From positions 1-43,307 of the forward strand of contig JBATTK010000094.1 in assembly GCA_049670505.1 (NCBI GenBank): a stretch of 43,307 bases of DNA, written 5' to 3'. The stretch's first letter is position 1. Every line of letters begins with the position of its first letter. This document shows, piece by piece, positions 1 through 8,370 of this stretch. The stretch comes from JBATTK01 sp049670505. Lineage in GTDB: Bacteria; Bacteroidota; Bacteroidia; Flavobacteriales; Flavobacteriaceae. The position numbers and the translations under genes are program-made. Under the pieces are notes generated by a model. It was not told the origin of the DNA, did not search any database, and saw only the letters and a program-made list of their open reading frames with translations.

Positions 1-540
1 TCCTCTCCCCCGAGTTCTCGGGGTCGTCGGAGACAATAAGGAGGAGCTTTTTTGATTGTTTATTTTAGATACTTTTCTCTATCCTTAGAGAAGCCTTTGA
101 TGCTTTTACAATACTTCCACGTGTTCAGGGCAACATCTTTAGGATGACTATGTCAAAAAGCACGGACGAGAACAACGATTGTCCGTGCAATAGCTAACTC
201 AAAACTGTTGTTGTCATTCCGAGTCCCCTGAGCCTACCTGCCTCCCCAGGTCTGTGAGATTCTTCACTGAGCTTGTCTTGAGCACCTCGACTTCGCTCGG
301 TACAGGCTCAGTCGAAAGGCAGGCTCCGTTCTGATTACAAAAAAATAGCCTTCTGCATGCGATTTCCAACTTCCGATTACAACTTCACATTTTCAAATCG
401 ACATATCATCAAACCGACTTCCATTTTCCATTTTTCAATCTTTTAATCAACCGAAGCCTTGGCGAAGTTTGAATCAACTCCTAACTTCGTACTTCCACCT
501 TCCATATAATTCTGAATTCAGAATTCTAAATTAGTTCAGC
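1..540. other. Intergenic region downstream of the SusD-like gene
   Basis: No coding sequence is supported here. Positions 8-24 contain a short GC-rich inverted repeat (CCCCGAG/CTCGGGG), and a run of six T lies at 50-55; this could be a terminator for a plus-strand gene outside the window, but the parts are not cleanly arranged. Positions about 200-330 resemble the degenerate intergenic repeats seen elsewhere in this window, with an internal TCGAC/GTCGA inverted pair around 288-315. The remainder is AT-rich filler ending in a palindrome at 508-525. Confidence 0.6.
508..525. repeat. 18-bp perfect palindrome after susD-like stop
   Basis: The sequence AATTCTGAATTCAGAATT reads identically on both strands and ends 15 bases before the stop codon of the SusD-like gene, on its downstream side. 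It could fold at the transcript end, but it is AT-rich with no T-tract, so a terminator role is only a guess. Confidence 0.35.
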
Positions 541-1965
541 TTAGTATCCCGGATTCTGTGGCGCCAGATTCGGGTTCACCAAGATTTCCGATTCGGGTAT
601 GGGCAATAATACATCCGTGGCATCCCAACCCGGCTTAATCGGGCCCAGTACGGTATCGATACGTCCCGTCCGTTTGAGGTCGAAAAAGCGATGCCCCAGT
701 TCCGTGAACAGTTCTACCTGTCGTTCTTGTAAAATGGCATCCAACAGATCACTTGTGGTTGCAGCGGGAGTAGCTCCCAACCCAGCTCGATTTCTGATGA
801 TGTTCAAATCCTGCTGTGCTCCGTTGATATCCCCTAATTGTGCCCTGGCCTCGGCACGAATCAAATATTGTTCTGCCAAGCGGAACAAAATGGAATACTC
901 CAAAGAACTACCTGTCGGAAATTGTTCTTTATATTTAAACGGAAAGTAAAAGACGTTTGTTCCATCACTTAGGTTGGCCGTCCATTGAGCCTGGCGCTGA
1001 TCCCCGGATTCAAAGGCGTCTATCAGAGCGTTGTTCAAGGAGGCATTAATAGGAGGTGCACTGATAAAAATAAAAGTGGATCCTTCGTTGGTATTCGAGC
1101 CAGGAATCGACTTCAACTGCCATATGGTGGAGCCGCTATCCTTTAGGAATACCTTGTTCAAATCGTTCTCCAATGTAAAGAGACCGCTATTGTTGATAAG
1201 GTTAGTGCTTTCTTCCGTTGTCTTTTCCCATTCTTCCGTATATAAATATATCCTTGCCAACAAGGCCGAGGCCACCGCCCTGTTCGCCCGTATTCGTTCC
1301 CCGGTCACATACTCAGCCGGAAGCAACCTCTTTGCCTCCCCCAAATCAGATATCAATTGGACATAGACCTCTTGTGCTGGTATTCTGGAAACCACGGTGT
1401 TCACCCTAAAATCGGAAGTGGTGATATAGGGGATATCTCCAAAAAGGTTGACTAGATAAAAATGGAGAAACGCCCTAAGGAATAGGGCCTCTCCTTTAAT
1501 CTGGTCCTTATCTTCCAAACTTAATGTGGTGGAGTTTTCAACTCCCTGGATTATGGCATTGGTCTCAAAGATCAGATTATAGGCATCGCTCCATAGAGAA
1601 GTCACTAGGTCGTCTGTGGGGATTAGAGCATTGATATTAAAGGGTTCAGCTTGTCCTCCAAAACTAGCAAGATTCAATTCGTCCGCATATAGCCCTATTA
1701 AATAAGTGATTCCTGAAGGTCTACCAGTGGACAATGCATTGTCCCTAAGTTTGGCATAGATATTGGCAAGCGTGGCATTGGCCGTGGCCACATCCTCGAA
1801 TACCACCTCCCCTGTCAGTTCGGATTGCGGAGGATCCACATCCACAAAGTTTTCACAAGAGACAGAAAAAAGAAACAGAAAGCATCTCAATATTAGTTTA
1901 ATGCGAAGCTTACCTTGACCCATCAGGTAACACACACGTGCTTGTTCTATATATAATCGTTTCAT
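541..1965 (-). CDS. SusD/RagB-like surface glycan-binding lipoprotein
   Basis: SusD-family outer-membrane lipoprotein that would cap the neighbouring SusC-like channel and capture substrate at the cell surface. The N-terminus has a hydrophobic run ending in a lipobox-like FSVSC, followed by the typical acidic N-F-V-D-V-D-P start. The middle has TPR-like helices with the usual Y-L-I-R-A-E-A-R segment, and the end (NPNLAPQNPGY) is the classic SusD C-terminus. At 474 residues it is a normal family length. ATG 1965 is chosen because an AT-rich leader sits 16 bp after the SusC stop; ATG 1923 would give a neater signal peptide and is a real alternative. It is translated after the SusC-like gene, in the same operon. 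The substrate cannot be read from sequence. Confidence 0.93.
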   Translation of the reverse strand: MKRLYIEQARVCYLMGQGKLRIKLILRCFLFLFSVSCENFVDVDPPQSELTGEVVFEDVATANATLANIYAKLRDNALSTGRPSGITYLIGLYADELNLASFGGQAEPFNINALIPTDDLVTSLWSDAYNLIFETNAIIQGVENSTTLSLEDKDQIKGEALFLRAFLHFYLVNLFGDIPYITTSDFRVNTVVSRIPAQEVYVQLISDLGEAKRLLPAEYVTGERIRANRAVASALLARIYLYTEEWEKTTEESTNLINNSGLFTLENDLNKVFLKDSGSTIWQLKSIPGSNTNEGSTFIFISAPPINASLNNALIDAFESGDQRQAQWTANLSDGTNVFYFPFKYKEQFPTGSSLEYSILFRLAEQYLIRAEARAQLGDINGAQQDLNIIRNRAGLGATPAATTSDLLDAILQERQVELFTELGHRFFDLKRTGRIDTVLGPIKPGWDATDVLLPIPESEILVNPNLAPQNPGY

Positions 1966-1981
1966 AATCAATTTTTTAAAA

Positions 1982-4900
1982 TTAAAAGTTAAATGCTGCC
2001 CCTAGGTTCAAGCGTCTAAGAATGGGAATATTAGCACCGAACGGCTGTTCAGGATCAACACCCTGAAAGTTCGCAATGGTGAACAGGTTTTGCCCCTGTA
2101 CATAGAGCCGGCATTGGATGCCTCTCAGCTTGGTTGCAGGAATGGTATAGGACAAGGATATGTTTTTAAGCCGTATAAAGGAAGCATCCGATATAGCGGC
2201 ATTACTGTCTCTGAAACTGAAAAATGCATTTCTAACGTCAGAATCAATTCCTGCAGTATATCGTTGATAGGTAGCCTGATCTCCAGGTTGCTGCCAACGA
2301 TCGAGTAATTCTACAGGGAAATTAGTTGTCAATCCAGGACGGATACTGGCTGCAAGATTTCGTGCTTTTTGTTTGGAAAATTGAAAGAAGAAATCCAAAT
2401 CCAAATTTTTAAAGCTTAAAGTGTTGTTCAATCCACCAAAATAGGTCGGAGCCAAATCCTCAATAAATTGGCGGTCATCGGGCGCACTTATTACACCGTC
2501 ATCGTTAAAGTCCTCAAATTCGTACAAACCTGTCTCCGGATTAACGCCCAAACTATTGAATAATTTTTGGATGCCCAAGGATTCCCCTACCACAAATTGA
2601 TTGGCAAAAGTAGATTCTTCCAGACCGGGAAATGCCACCAGCTCATTTCTGGGAATGGTCGCATTAAAGGAGCTCGTCCATCGAAAGCTGTCCGTCTGGA
2701 AATTTACAGTGCTGATTTCCAGCTCCATGCCGGTATTCTTGACCTTGGCCTCCAAATTGGATTGTATGGAGGAAAATCCGGTGACAGTGGGTAAGGGGGT
2801 GCCCACCAATTGGTTAGTGGAGATATTCCGGTAATAGGACCCCGTAATGGATATACGGTCCTTAAACATGCCCAACTCCAATGCAATTTCCAGTTTTTTG
2901 TTGGTTTCCCAGCTGAAGTCCGGATTGAACAATCGGGAAGATTCCAATCCTATAATGCCGTTATAGGGATTGCCCGTGATACGATAGGTATCCAAGAACT
3001 GGTAATCACCGATCTGGTCGTTCCCTGATGTCCCATAACTCCCTCGCAACTTGCCAAAACTCAGAAAAGAGTTGTCCTTTAAAAAATTTTCGTTGGAAAA
3101 CAGCCATGCGGCCCCAACAGCCCCAAAATTGGCAAATTGTTTGCCTGGACCAAAACGGCTAGATCCATCGCGACGCCCCGTAAGGTTAAGGATGTATCGT
3201 CCCTGCCAATTGTAATTGACGCGTCCGAATACGGCATTGTACTTATATTCCGTTTTGTCATCGTTCGTTATGAATTGCTGTGATGCAGCGGATAGATTTC
3301 GGATTAAGCTATTACTGGTAAATCCAAATCCAGATTGGACTAGTTGTTCGTCCGTCTGTTGCTGAAAGGTAGTGCCTGCCAATACTCTAAGGATTCCTTT
3401 GCCAATAGGGTGTTCCCAATTAATTTGTGGCTCTATAATCCAAGAGTGTCTTTTACTACTGTTGACAGTTATAAACGAGGATTCAGGGCCAAATCCAAAA
3501 GCTGGGTCAAATGATGTACTTGGAATCGTTGCATAATCTTCCAGGTCCGTGTAGCTTTGGCCCAGATTGGCCTTTATTTCAAGGCCAGGGATTATCTGGT
3601 ACGATATCCCCATATTGGCTAACAAATTAAAGCGTTCGCTACCGTATTCCCTCTCCAAAGCGGCCAAAGGATTGTTTTGGAAGGTTCCGTTTTCAAAATT
3701 CAGCTTGCCCTCATCGTCGCGCAAGGCCGGTGCATTCGGGGGCAAGCTATAGGCATTAGAAGCAAGATCGGTACTAGGAAGGTCGTTGGTTTCGGTTGCC
3801 AAGTTTGTAGAAAATGCTAGTTTAAAGCGACCGTCCGAAGAGCTATGGTTTATTTTAGAGTTTACAGAACCTCTTTTATATTTAAAATCCCCAGGCAATA
3901 TCGACGTTTCGGTTAGGTAGCCACCGCCTACAAGGAATTGAGTAGTGCTGCTTCCTCCGGAAACAGAGGCTTGTATATTATGGGTATAGGCGGTTCCCCC
4001 GATCAATTCCTTTTGCCAATCCGTAGATCGATTCTGGTCCCATACTAAAAGATCATTAGTACGAAATGAGGGTTGAGTGGTAATATCGGTCACTCCGTCG
4101 TTGGCAAAAGCCTCTCGTCTTATCTCCAGATATTGTTCCGTATTTAAAAGATCCAAAGTGTTGGCAACGTTGGCCAGTCCAGTATTGACATTTACATTAA
4201 AACTAGTTTTTCCCTCCCTTCCTTTTTTTGTAGTGATGAGTATGACCCCGTTGGCCCCACGGGATCCATAGATGGCTGTGGCATCCGCATCTTTTAATAC
4301 TTCAACACTCTCGATATCGGAGGGATTGATTAGGCTAAAGGGACTAAGGTTTGCTTGTGGGAGAATTGATCCCGAAACGTTTGCAGTACTCATTGTCCGG
4401 GAATCATAGGGAATACCATCTATCACATAGAAGGGTTCGTTCCCAGAGTTGATACTGTTCTGGCCCCTTATCCGTACCGTAAAACCCGCCCCAGGGACAC
4501 CACTTTGTTGGGTAATCTGTACCCCGGGTATTCTTCCCGGCAAGGCCGCCAAGGGATTGGGAACCGGCTGTTGCGCTATGGTCTTGGCCTCTACTTTGGC
4601 GATGCTCCCCGTTTTTGTACGTTCCGGAACATTATAATAGCCTGCGTTCAGTACCACCTCGTCCAATTCACTAACATCTTCCTGCATGGTGACATTAAGG
4701 GCAGTTTGGTCGCCTACGATAATTTCCTTGGTGGCAAAACCGATACTCGTAAAGACCAGTACCGTTGTACTGCTGGGTACGATTAAAGTGTAGTCCCCAT
4801 CAAAATTGGTGGCGACCCCGGTATTCGTGCCCGAAATCCGGACGGCAACACCCGGTAAAGGTGCGCCGGTCTCGTCACTTACTTTTCCACTGACGCGAAT

Positions 4901-5308
4901 GGGGTCCTGGGAAATAGCTGCTTCTTCCTTAGGAATAGGAGGGGTCTTCTTTTTGGTCAAATAAATCTGTCGATCTATCACCCGAAATCCGGTGATACCG
5001 TTTCCGAAAACACGATCCAGGATATCCGTAACCTTTTCCTTATTGGCCTTTACGGAGACCAGACGCTTTATATCCACGTCATTGAGCATATACACAAAAC
5101 GGAATTCGGTCTTGTTTTCAATTTCGTCTATCAAACGCTCTATAGTCACATTGTTCAAATCCAAAGAAATCTTTGTTTTCTGGGAGTAGGAGCTATTGGC
5201 CTGTAGCATAAACAAGGTGGCGAATATGAACAGGGCGCTGAGCTTCATTTTTAAGTCAAATTTGAATCTAGGAATAGGGCTCCATAGATAATTTGGAAGT
5301 TTTTTCAT
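1982..5308 (-). CDS. SusC-like TonB-dependent receptor with STN domain
   Basis: Outer-membrane TonB-dependent importer of the SusC/RagA class. Domains in order: signal peptide (about 1-43, ending A-N-S-S-Y-S-Q), STN signalling domain (about 47-110, N-N-V-T-I-E-R-L), carboxypeptidase-regulatory-like domain (about 137-225), plug with the SusC-type V-I-D-G-I-P-Y and S-V-E-V-L-K-D-A-D-A-T-A-I-Y-G-S motifs (about 230-365), then the beta-barrel to residue 1108. The STN domain means it can signal to a FecR-type anti-sigma factor, and a FecR gene lies directly upstream on the same strand. A SusD-like gene follows after 16 bp. The substrate is unknown; proximity to the uronate locus is suggestive, but no shared operator was found. 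Confidence 0.95.
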   Translation of the reverse strand: MKKLPNYLWSPIPRFKFDLKMKLSALFIFATLFMLQANSSYSQKTKISLDLNNVTIERLIDEIENKTEFRFVYMLNDVDIKRLVSVKANKEKVTDILDRVFGNGITGFRVIDRQIYLTKKKTPPIPKEEAAISQDPIRVSGKVSDETGAPLPGVAVRISGTNTGVATNFDGDYTLIVPSSTTVLVFTSIGFATKEIIVGDQTALNVTMQEDVSELDEVVLNAGYYNVPERTKTGSIAKVEAKTIAQQPVPNPLAALPGRIPGVQITQQSGVPGAGFTVRIRGQNSINSGNEPFYVIDGIPYDSRTMSTANVSGSILPQANLSPFSLINPSDIESVEVLKDADATAIYGSRGANGVILITTKKGREGKTSFNVNVNTGLANVANTLDLLNTEQYLEIRREAFANDGVTDITTQPSFRTNDLLVWDQNRSTDWQKELIGGTAYTHNIQASVSGGSSTTQFLVGGGYLTETSILPGDFKYKRGSVNSKINHSSSDGRFKLAFSTNLATETNDLPSTDLASNAYSLPPNAPALRDDEGKLNFENGTFQNNPLAALEREYGSERFNLLANMGISYQIIPGLEIKANLGQSYTDLEDYATIPSTSFDPAFGFGPESSFITVNSSKRHSWIIEPQINWEHPIGKGILRVLAGTTFQQQTDEQLVQSGFGFTSNSLIRNLSAASQQFITNDDKTEYKYNAVFGRVNYNWQGRYILNLTGRRDGSSRFGPGKQFANFGAVGAAWLFSNENFLKDNSFLSFGKLRGSYGTSGNDQIGDYQFLDTYRITGNPYNGIIGLESSRLFNPDFSWETNKKLEIALELGMFKDRISITGSYYRNISTNQLVGTPLPTVTGFSSIQSNLEAKVKNTGMELEISTVNFQTDSFRWTSSFNATIPRNELVAFPGLEESTFANQFVVGESLGIQKLFNSLGVNPETGLYEFEDFNDDGVISAPDDRQFIEDLAPTYFGGLNNTLSFKNLDLDFFFQFSKQKARNLAASIRPGLTTNFPVELLDRWQQPGDQATYQRYTAGIDSDVRNAFFSFRDSNAAISDASFIRLKNISLSYTIPATKLRGIQCRLYVQGQNLFTIANFQGVDPEQPFGANIPILRRLNLGAAFNF

Positions 5309-5714
5309 ACTTTTGATGTGTTAGTAAGTGGTTAACTGTTTTGGTTGTCCGCTTCTTATAAATCGGAAGATGTGTCCTCATTTTCCGATTTTTTTTTGCG
5401 AGGTCTTTTGTTGGCAAATAGGCTAAACGATCGTGGCTGTTCAAAAAGTTTTTTAGCCCTGATGTTGACCGTCCGTATGTTTCCGTTCTTGCCTGTTTTG
5501 TATACCCCCAAGGGACTAACATCACATGCTATAACATTCACATACTTTTTATTCGGTCTCTTTTTTCATTCCTATTGCATTCTCTGGTGCGGAACAACGT
5601 TTTTTATATATTGGTCTGGTCAAAAAAGTTTTGTCATAGGCAATATGGTTTGGTTTGTTAATTTTTATTCATTTAACCTGTTGTGTATTTTGAAGGTTAT
5701 AAAGCGGAAAAAGC

Positions 5715-5769
5715 GTCAGTTCGAGTGGTTTTTCGCAACAAAGTGGAGAAAAATTGTATCGAGAACAGC
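5715..5769. repeat. Palindromic repeat family II, copy 1
   Basis: Begins GTCAGTTCGAGTGG and ends GTATCGAGAAC, with partly complementary arms (GTTTTTC / GAGAAAAAT). The same outer arms recur at 7785-7830 and 8263-8321 around different loops. It looks like a degenerate REP-type intergenic hairpin. Confidence 0.5.
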
Positions 5770-5793
5770 TTTTTTTGACCCAAAACTCTATTA

Positions 5794-5825
5794 TTCTCGA
5801 TAGTTCTGCTGAGCAAAGCCGAAGC
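5794..5825. repeat. Short dispersed repeat, copy 1 of 2
   Basis: TTCTCGATAGTTCTGCTGAG followed by CAAAGCCGAAG; nearly the same sequence occurs at 7875-7905 (TTCTCAATAGTTCTGCTGAG then CGAAGCCGAAG). Both copies are in non-coding DNA and in the same orientation. Confidence 0.55.
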
Positions 5826-5849
5826 GCACTTCTTCCTCCGGTCGAAGCA

Positions 5850-5874
5850 CCTGCCTGTCGGCAGACAGGCTCGA
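5850..5874. repeat. Inverted-repeat element CCTGTC/GACAGG, copy 1 of 2
   Basis: Contains CCTGTCGGCAGACAGG, a six-base stem with a four-base loop. The reverse complement of this element, including the flanking TCGAG, is at 7438-7459, so the two copies are in opposite orientation. Confidence 0.55.
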
Positions 5875-5920
5875 ATTGACAAATTTTGAATCTTAAAATC
5901 AAAATACACAATGGGTTCAT

Positions 5921-7084
5921 TTATTCTATAATTATAGTGTTGTTCGCTATGGAATACTCAATACCATAGATGGTGCTGAGCGATTGCAGCACCTCATCAA
6001 TGGATTGATTACCAAAACTTGCATTGAATTCTTTTTCACCTAAGGCTACATTGGTATTCCGTATACGGATGTTATAATGCCGTTCCAATTTTTTTAGGAT
6101 GTTGGCAAAGGTCATGTTCCGAAACACCAGTTCCCCCGTTACCCAAGAGGTATACACATTGGTCACTACGTCCTTGGTTTCTATGGTGCCCGCTGTTTTA
6201 TGGAGGCTGCCTTTTTTGCCCGGTTGTAGGATGGTGTTTTTTTCCACGTCAAAAGAGGTACCTACATACATGCCCACGGAACCTTCTACCAATACAACAT
6301 CGGTCTGTGGGTCTTCTGGATAATTGGAAACGTTAAAGACCGTACCCAATACCTGTATGTTGAGCTGGTCCGCATTTACAATAAAAGGGTGTTCCTTATC
6401 CGTGCTTATATCAAAATAGGCCTCTCCTTTAAGAAATACCTGTCGGTTTTCCCCTTGTATAAATTTCACAGGATATTTCAGGGAGCTTCCCGAGTTCAGA
6501 TACGCCTTGGATCCATCGGAGAGCAATACTTCAAAACGTTTTCCATAGGGTACACTAAGGGTATTGTATGCCAATTTATCCGTATCGGTGCTAGGGGTGT
6601 ATACCAATTGTTTCCCTTGCTGTTGCCCAACAACGGTACCACGGGCATCTACTACCTGTGTTCGGCCATCTTCTGAAATGATTTCCAAGCTGCCATCTTC
6701 CAATTTCAAGGTAATGGCTTCATCGGCAGGGACCAGCACTTCATTAGCGGCCCCGCTGAAAAAATCTTGTCTATGGAAATATACGGTAGTCAGCAAGCCG
6801 ATGAAGACGGCCGCTACTGCGGTATATTTCCACATTTTTTTTGAGAATCTTCTTTTTTCCGTTTTTCGGATCAGGGAAGTGATGTTACGGTAGAGTTCAT
6901 CCGCTTTCTCCTTCTCCATGGAAGGAGGTTCATCCAATAGCTGTGAAACTTGTTCAACTGTAAGAAAATCACGGGGCGATTTGGCCGTTCTGAAATAATG
7001 GACCACCTCTTTGATTTCCTCTTCGGAACATTCGTTGCGAACGAACTTTTCCAACAGCTTTTGTATAGACTTGTCGTTACTCAT
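5921..7084 (-). CDS. FecR-family anti-sigma factor (387 aa)
   Basis: Inner-membrane anti-sigma/sigma-regulator that relays a signal from a TonB receptor to an ECF sigma factor. The cytoplasmic N-terminal part (1-80) is helical. One transmembrane segment lies at about 84-103, the periplasmic FecR domain at about 175-260 (L-S-V-P-Y-G-K-R-F-E-V and G-T-V-F-N-V), and the C-terminal DUF4974-type domain at about 318-387 (N-I-L-K-K-L-E-R-H-Y-N). It sits upstream of the STN-bearing SusC-like receptor, the expected partner. The cognate ECF sigma gene that normally precedes such a fecR is absent: the 1.3 kb upstream is repetitive non-coding DNA. Confidence 0.93.
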   Translation of the reverse strand: MSNDKSIQKLLEKFVRNECSEEEIKEVVHYFRTAKSPRDFLTVEQVSQLLDEPPSMEKEKADELYRNITSLIRKTEKRRFSKKMWKYTAVAAVFIGLLTTVYFHRQDFFSGAANEVLVPADEAITLKLEDGSLEIISEDGRTQVVDARGTVVGQQQGKQLVYTPSTDTDKLAYNTLSVPYGKRFEVLLSDGSKAYLNSGSSLKYPVKFIQGENRQVFLKGEAYFDISTDKEHPFIVNADQLNIQVLGTVFNVSNYPEDPQTDVVLVEGSVGMYVGTSFDVEKNTILQPGKKGSLHKTAGTIETKDVVTNVYTSWVTGELVFRNMTFANILKKLERHYNIRIRNTNVALGEKEFNASFGNQSIDEVLQSLSTIYGIEYSIANNTIIIE

Positions 7085-7437
7085 TATGAATTCTGTTAAT
7101 GGGGTATGTAGCTAATACGATTGATTTTTTTTAGAGTATTACTTAAGGGTACATTATTTTAACACAAGGGTAACAAAATAATAAAGTACTAAAGAAAAAA
7201 ATTAAGTAATCTTTTGAATATAAGAATCTTATGTAGTTTCAGGCACCAATTAAAAATTTAAAGAAAAGGCAAAAAATACAGGAATATTCTCCCTGTTTTT
7301 TTATGCCACTTTCTAGTTTCCAAGCGATTTTGGCACCTACCGTATGCTATTTCTCCTGAATACCATACCTCTTAAAAGAACAATGGATGCTAACCGTTAA
7401 GATAGCATCCAATATCTTGATAGTATGGATGTCAGCT

Positions 7438-7459
7438 TCGAGCCTGTCTGCCGACAGGC
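7438..7459. repeat. Inverted-repeat element CCTGTC/GACAGG, copy 2 of 2
   Basis: TCGAGCCTGTCTGCCGACAGGC, the reverse complement of the element at 5850-5874, followed by extra TGCC units (CTGCCTGCCTGC) up to about 7477. Confidence 0.5.
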
Positions 7460-7533
7460 CTGCCTGCCTGCGACAGGTATTCACTTTTAGAATAGGATTT
7501 TCAGTAGCTAAGAAACGATTTACCTATTTGACA

Positions 7534-7626
7534 ATGTGCCTTCGATACGATTGCCGGGCAATCACTCAGGCACTCAAGTATGGTCATTGAGTGATTTTCG
7601 AATAGAAAATCGTATCGAAATGACAT
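7534..7626 (+). repeat. Palindromic repeat family I, copy A
   Basis: A 93-bp element starting ATGTGCCTTCGATACGAT and ending ATCGTATCGAAATGACAT. The outer arms TTCGATACGATT/AATCGTATCGAA and inner arms AATCACTCA/TGAGTGATT are complementary, so it can form a long two-stage hairpin. The closest relatives in the window are 8015-8107 (same strand) and 40828-40919 (opposite strand). Confidence 0.75.
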
Positions 7627-7784
7627 CACAAATTATTGGCCAGGGCCTTTGCCGTAATAAATAGAGGCACACCTTATGTTGATACAATGAAGTATGCGTC
7701 TTAAATAATAAATAAAATTTATGACAAAAAACTTGTTTTGACCATAGGATACAGGCATGCTCGAACTGACGGTAGGATAAGGAT

Positions 7785-7830
7785 GTCACTTCGAGTGTCC
7801 GGACAAGGTCTGGACGTATCGAGAAGTGTT
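7785..7830 (+). repeat. Palindromic repeat family II, copy 2
   Basis: GTCACTTCGAGTGT, a small hairpin (CCGGAC-AAG-GTCTGG), then ACGTATCGAGAAGTG. It has the same arms as 8263-8321 and, more distantly, 5715-5769. Confidence 0.55.
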
Positions 7831-7874
7831 CGCCGTCGCGATGCCAGTCAAATAGCGTTGTAACGCCCTGCCTG

Positions 7875-7905
7875 TTCTCAATAGTTCTGCTGAGCGAAGC
7901 CGAAG
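7875..7905. repeat. Short dispersed repeat, copy 2 of 2
   Basis: Second copy of the element at 5794-5825, located in the spacer between the two long direct-repeat units. Confidence 0.5.
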
Positions 7906-8014
7906 TACAATTTCCTTCCCCCCGTTCGGGATCAAAGGAAATCACCTGTCTACCATAGGTATTCACTTTTAGAATAGGACTTTCAGTAGCTAAGAAACTA
8001 TTTAATATTTGACA

Positions 8015-8107
8015 ATGTGCCTTCGATACGATTGCCGGGCAATCACTCAGGCACCCAAGTATGGTCATTGAGTGATTTTCGAATAGAAAATCGTATCGAA
8101 ATGACAT
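8015..8107 (+). repeat. Palindromic repeat family I, copy B
   Basis: Nearly identical to copy A at 7534-7626, with the same length and arms; it differs by only a few bases, for example in the loop. Confidence 0.75.
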
Positions 8108-8262
8108 AACAAATTATTGGCTAGGACCTTTGCGGTCGTGAACCGCGGAACACCGTATGTGGACACAATGAAATATGCAGCTCGACAATAGATAAAATTT
8201 ATAGAAATAAATTTGGTTTAACCATAGGATACAGGCAAGCTCGACTGACGGAAGGGTACGGA

Positions 8263-8321
8263 TGTCACTTCGAGTGTTCTGACGGACCATAGGGAACGTC
8301 GGGACGTATCGAGAAGTGTTC
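8263..8321 (+). repeat. Palindromic repeat family II, copy 3
   Basis: Same outer arms as 7785-7830 (GTCACTTCGAGTGT and GTATCGAGAAGTG) with a longer, different loop containing CTGACG/CGTCGG-type pairing. Confidence 0.5.
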
Positions 8322-8370
8322 GCTGCTGAGAGGTCCGGTCAAACAGCATTGTAACCTTTTATGTAAAAAA

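Larger units (their letters stand above)
5309..5920. other. Long leader / intergenic between fecR and susC-like genes
   Basis: About 610 bases without a credible gene. Reading frames here lack family motifs and have biased composition. The part near 5921 carries three degenerate repeat elements (5715-5769, 5794-5825 and 5850-5874) that recur in the 7.1-8.4 kb spacer. The part near 5308 is AT-rich and should hold the promoter and 5' leader of the SusC-like gene, but I could not fix a promoter with confidence. Confidence 0.55.
7478..7864 (+). repeat. Long direct repeat, unit 1
   Basis: Runs from TATTCACTTTTAGAATAGGA to GCGTTGTAAC. Shared landmarks in the same order with unit 2 (7960-8355) are CAGTAGCTAAGAAAC, the family I palindrome, CAAATTATTGGC, ACAATGAA, ACCATAGGATACAGGCA and the family II hairpin. 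The units are diverged, with small insertions and deletions, so the duplication is not recent. Confidence 0.75.
7960..8355 (+). repeat. Long direct repeat, unit 2
   Basis: Second unit of the roughly 390-bp direct duplication; offset about 482 bases at the left end and 491 at the right, so it gained a few bases. Ends GCATTGTAAC, 15 bases before the stop codon of the TonB receptor gene. Confidence 0.75.
7085..8370. other. Repeat-filled non-coding spacer (1.3 kb)
   Basis: No credible gene. Positions 7085-7430 are AT-rich and should contain the promoter and leader of the FecR gene. Positions 7434-8355 are built from dispersed hairpins and a direct duplication (7478-7864 and 7960-8355). The longest open frame here (about 7574-8107, minus strand) is made of the two repeat copies, so the same peptide start appears at both ends; it is not a real gene. 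Confidence 0.7.

Noticed and set aside
8..55. Possible terminator hairpin and T-run at the left edge
   Set aside because: The GC-rich stem (8-24) is separated from the T-run (50-55) by 25 bases, and no gene is seen upstream in the window.
5345..5803. Plus-strand open frame of 152 codons before the susC-like gene
   Set aside because: Phe/Leu-rich with no motif, lies antisense to the expected leader of a minus-strand operon and runs into repeats.
7574..8107. Minus-strand open frame of 177 codons in the repeat spacer
   Set aside because: Its two ends are the two copies of palindrome family I read through in the same frame, and the middle matches no known family. A frame built from repeats is not evidence of a gene.
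7438..8355. CRISPR array in the repeat-rich spacer
   Set aside because: Repeats are few, of different types, unequal in length and without regular spacers; no cas genes are in the window.
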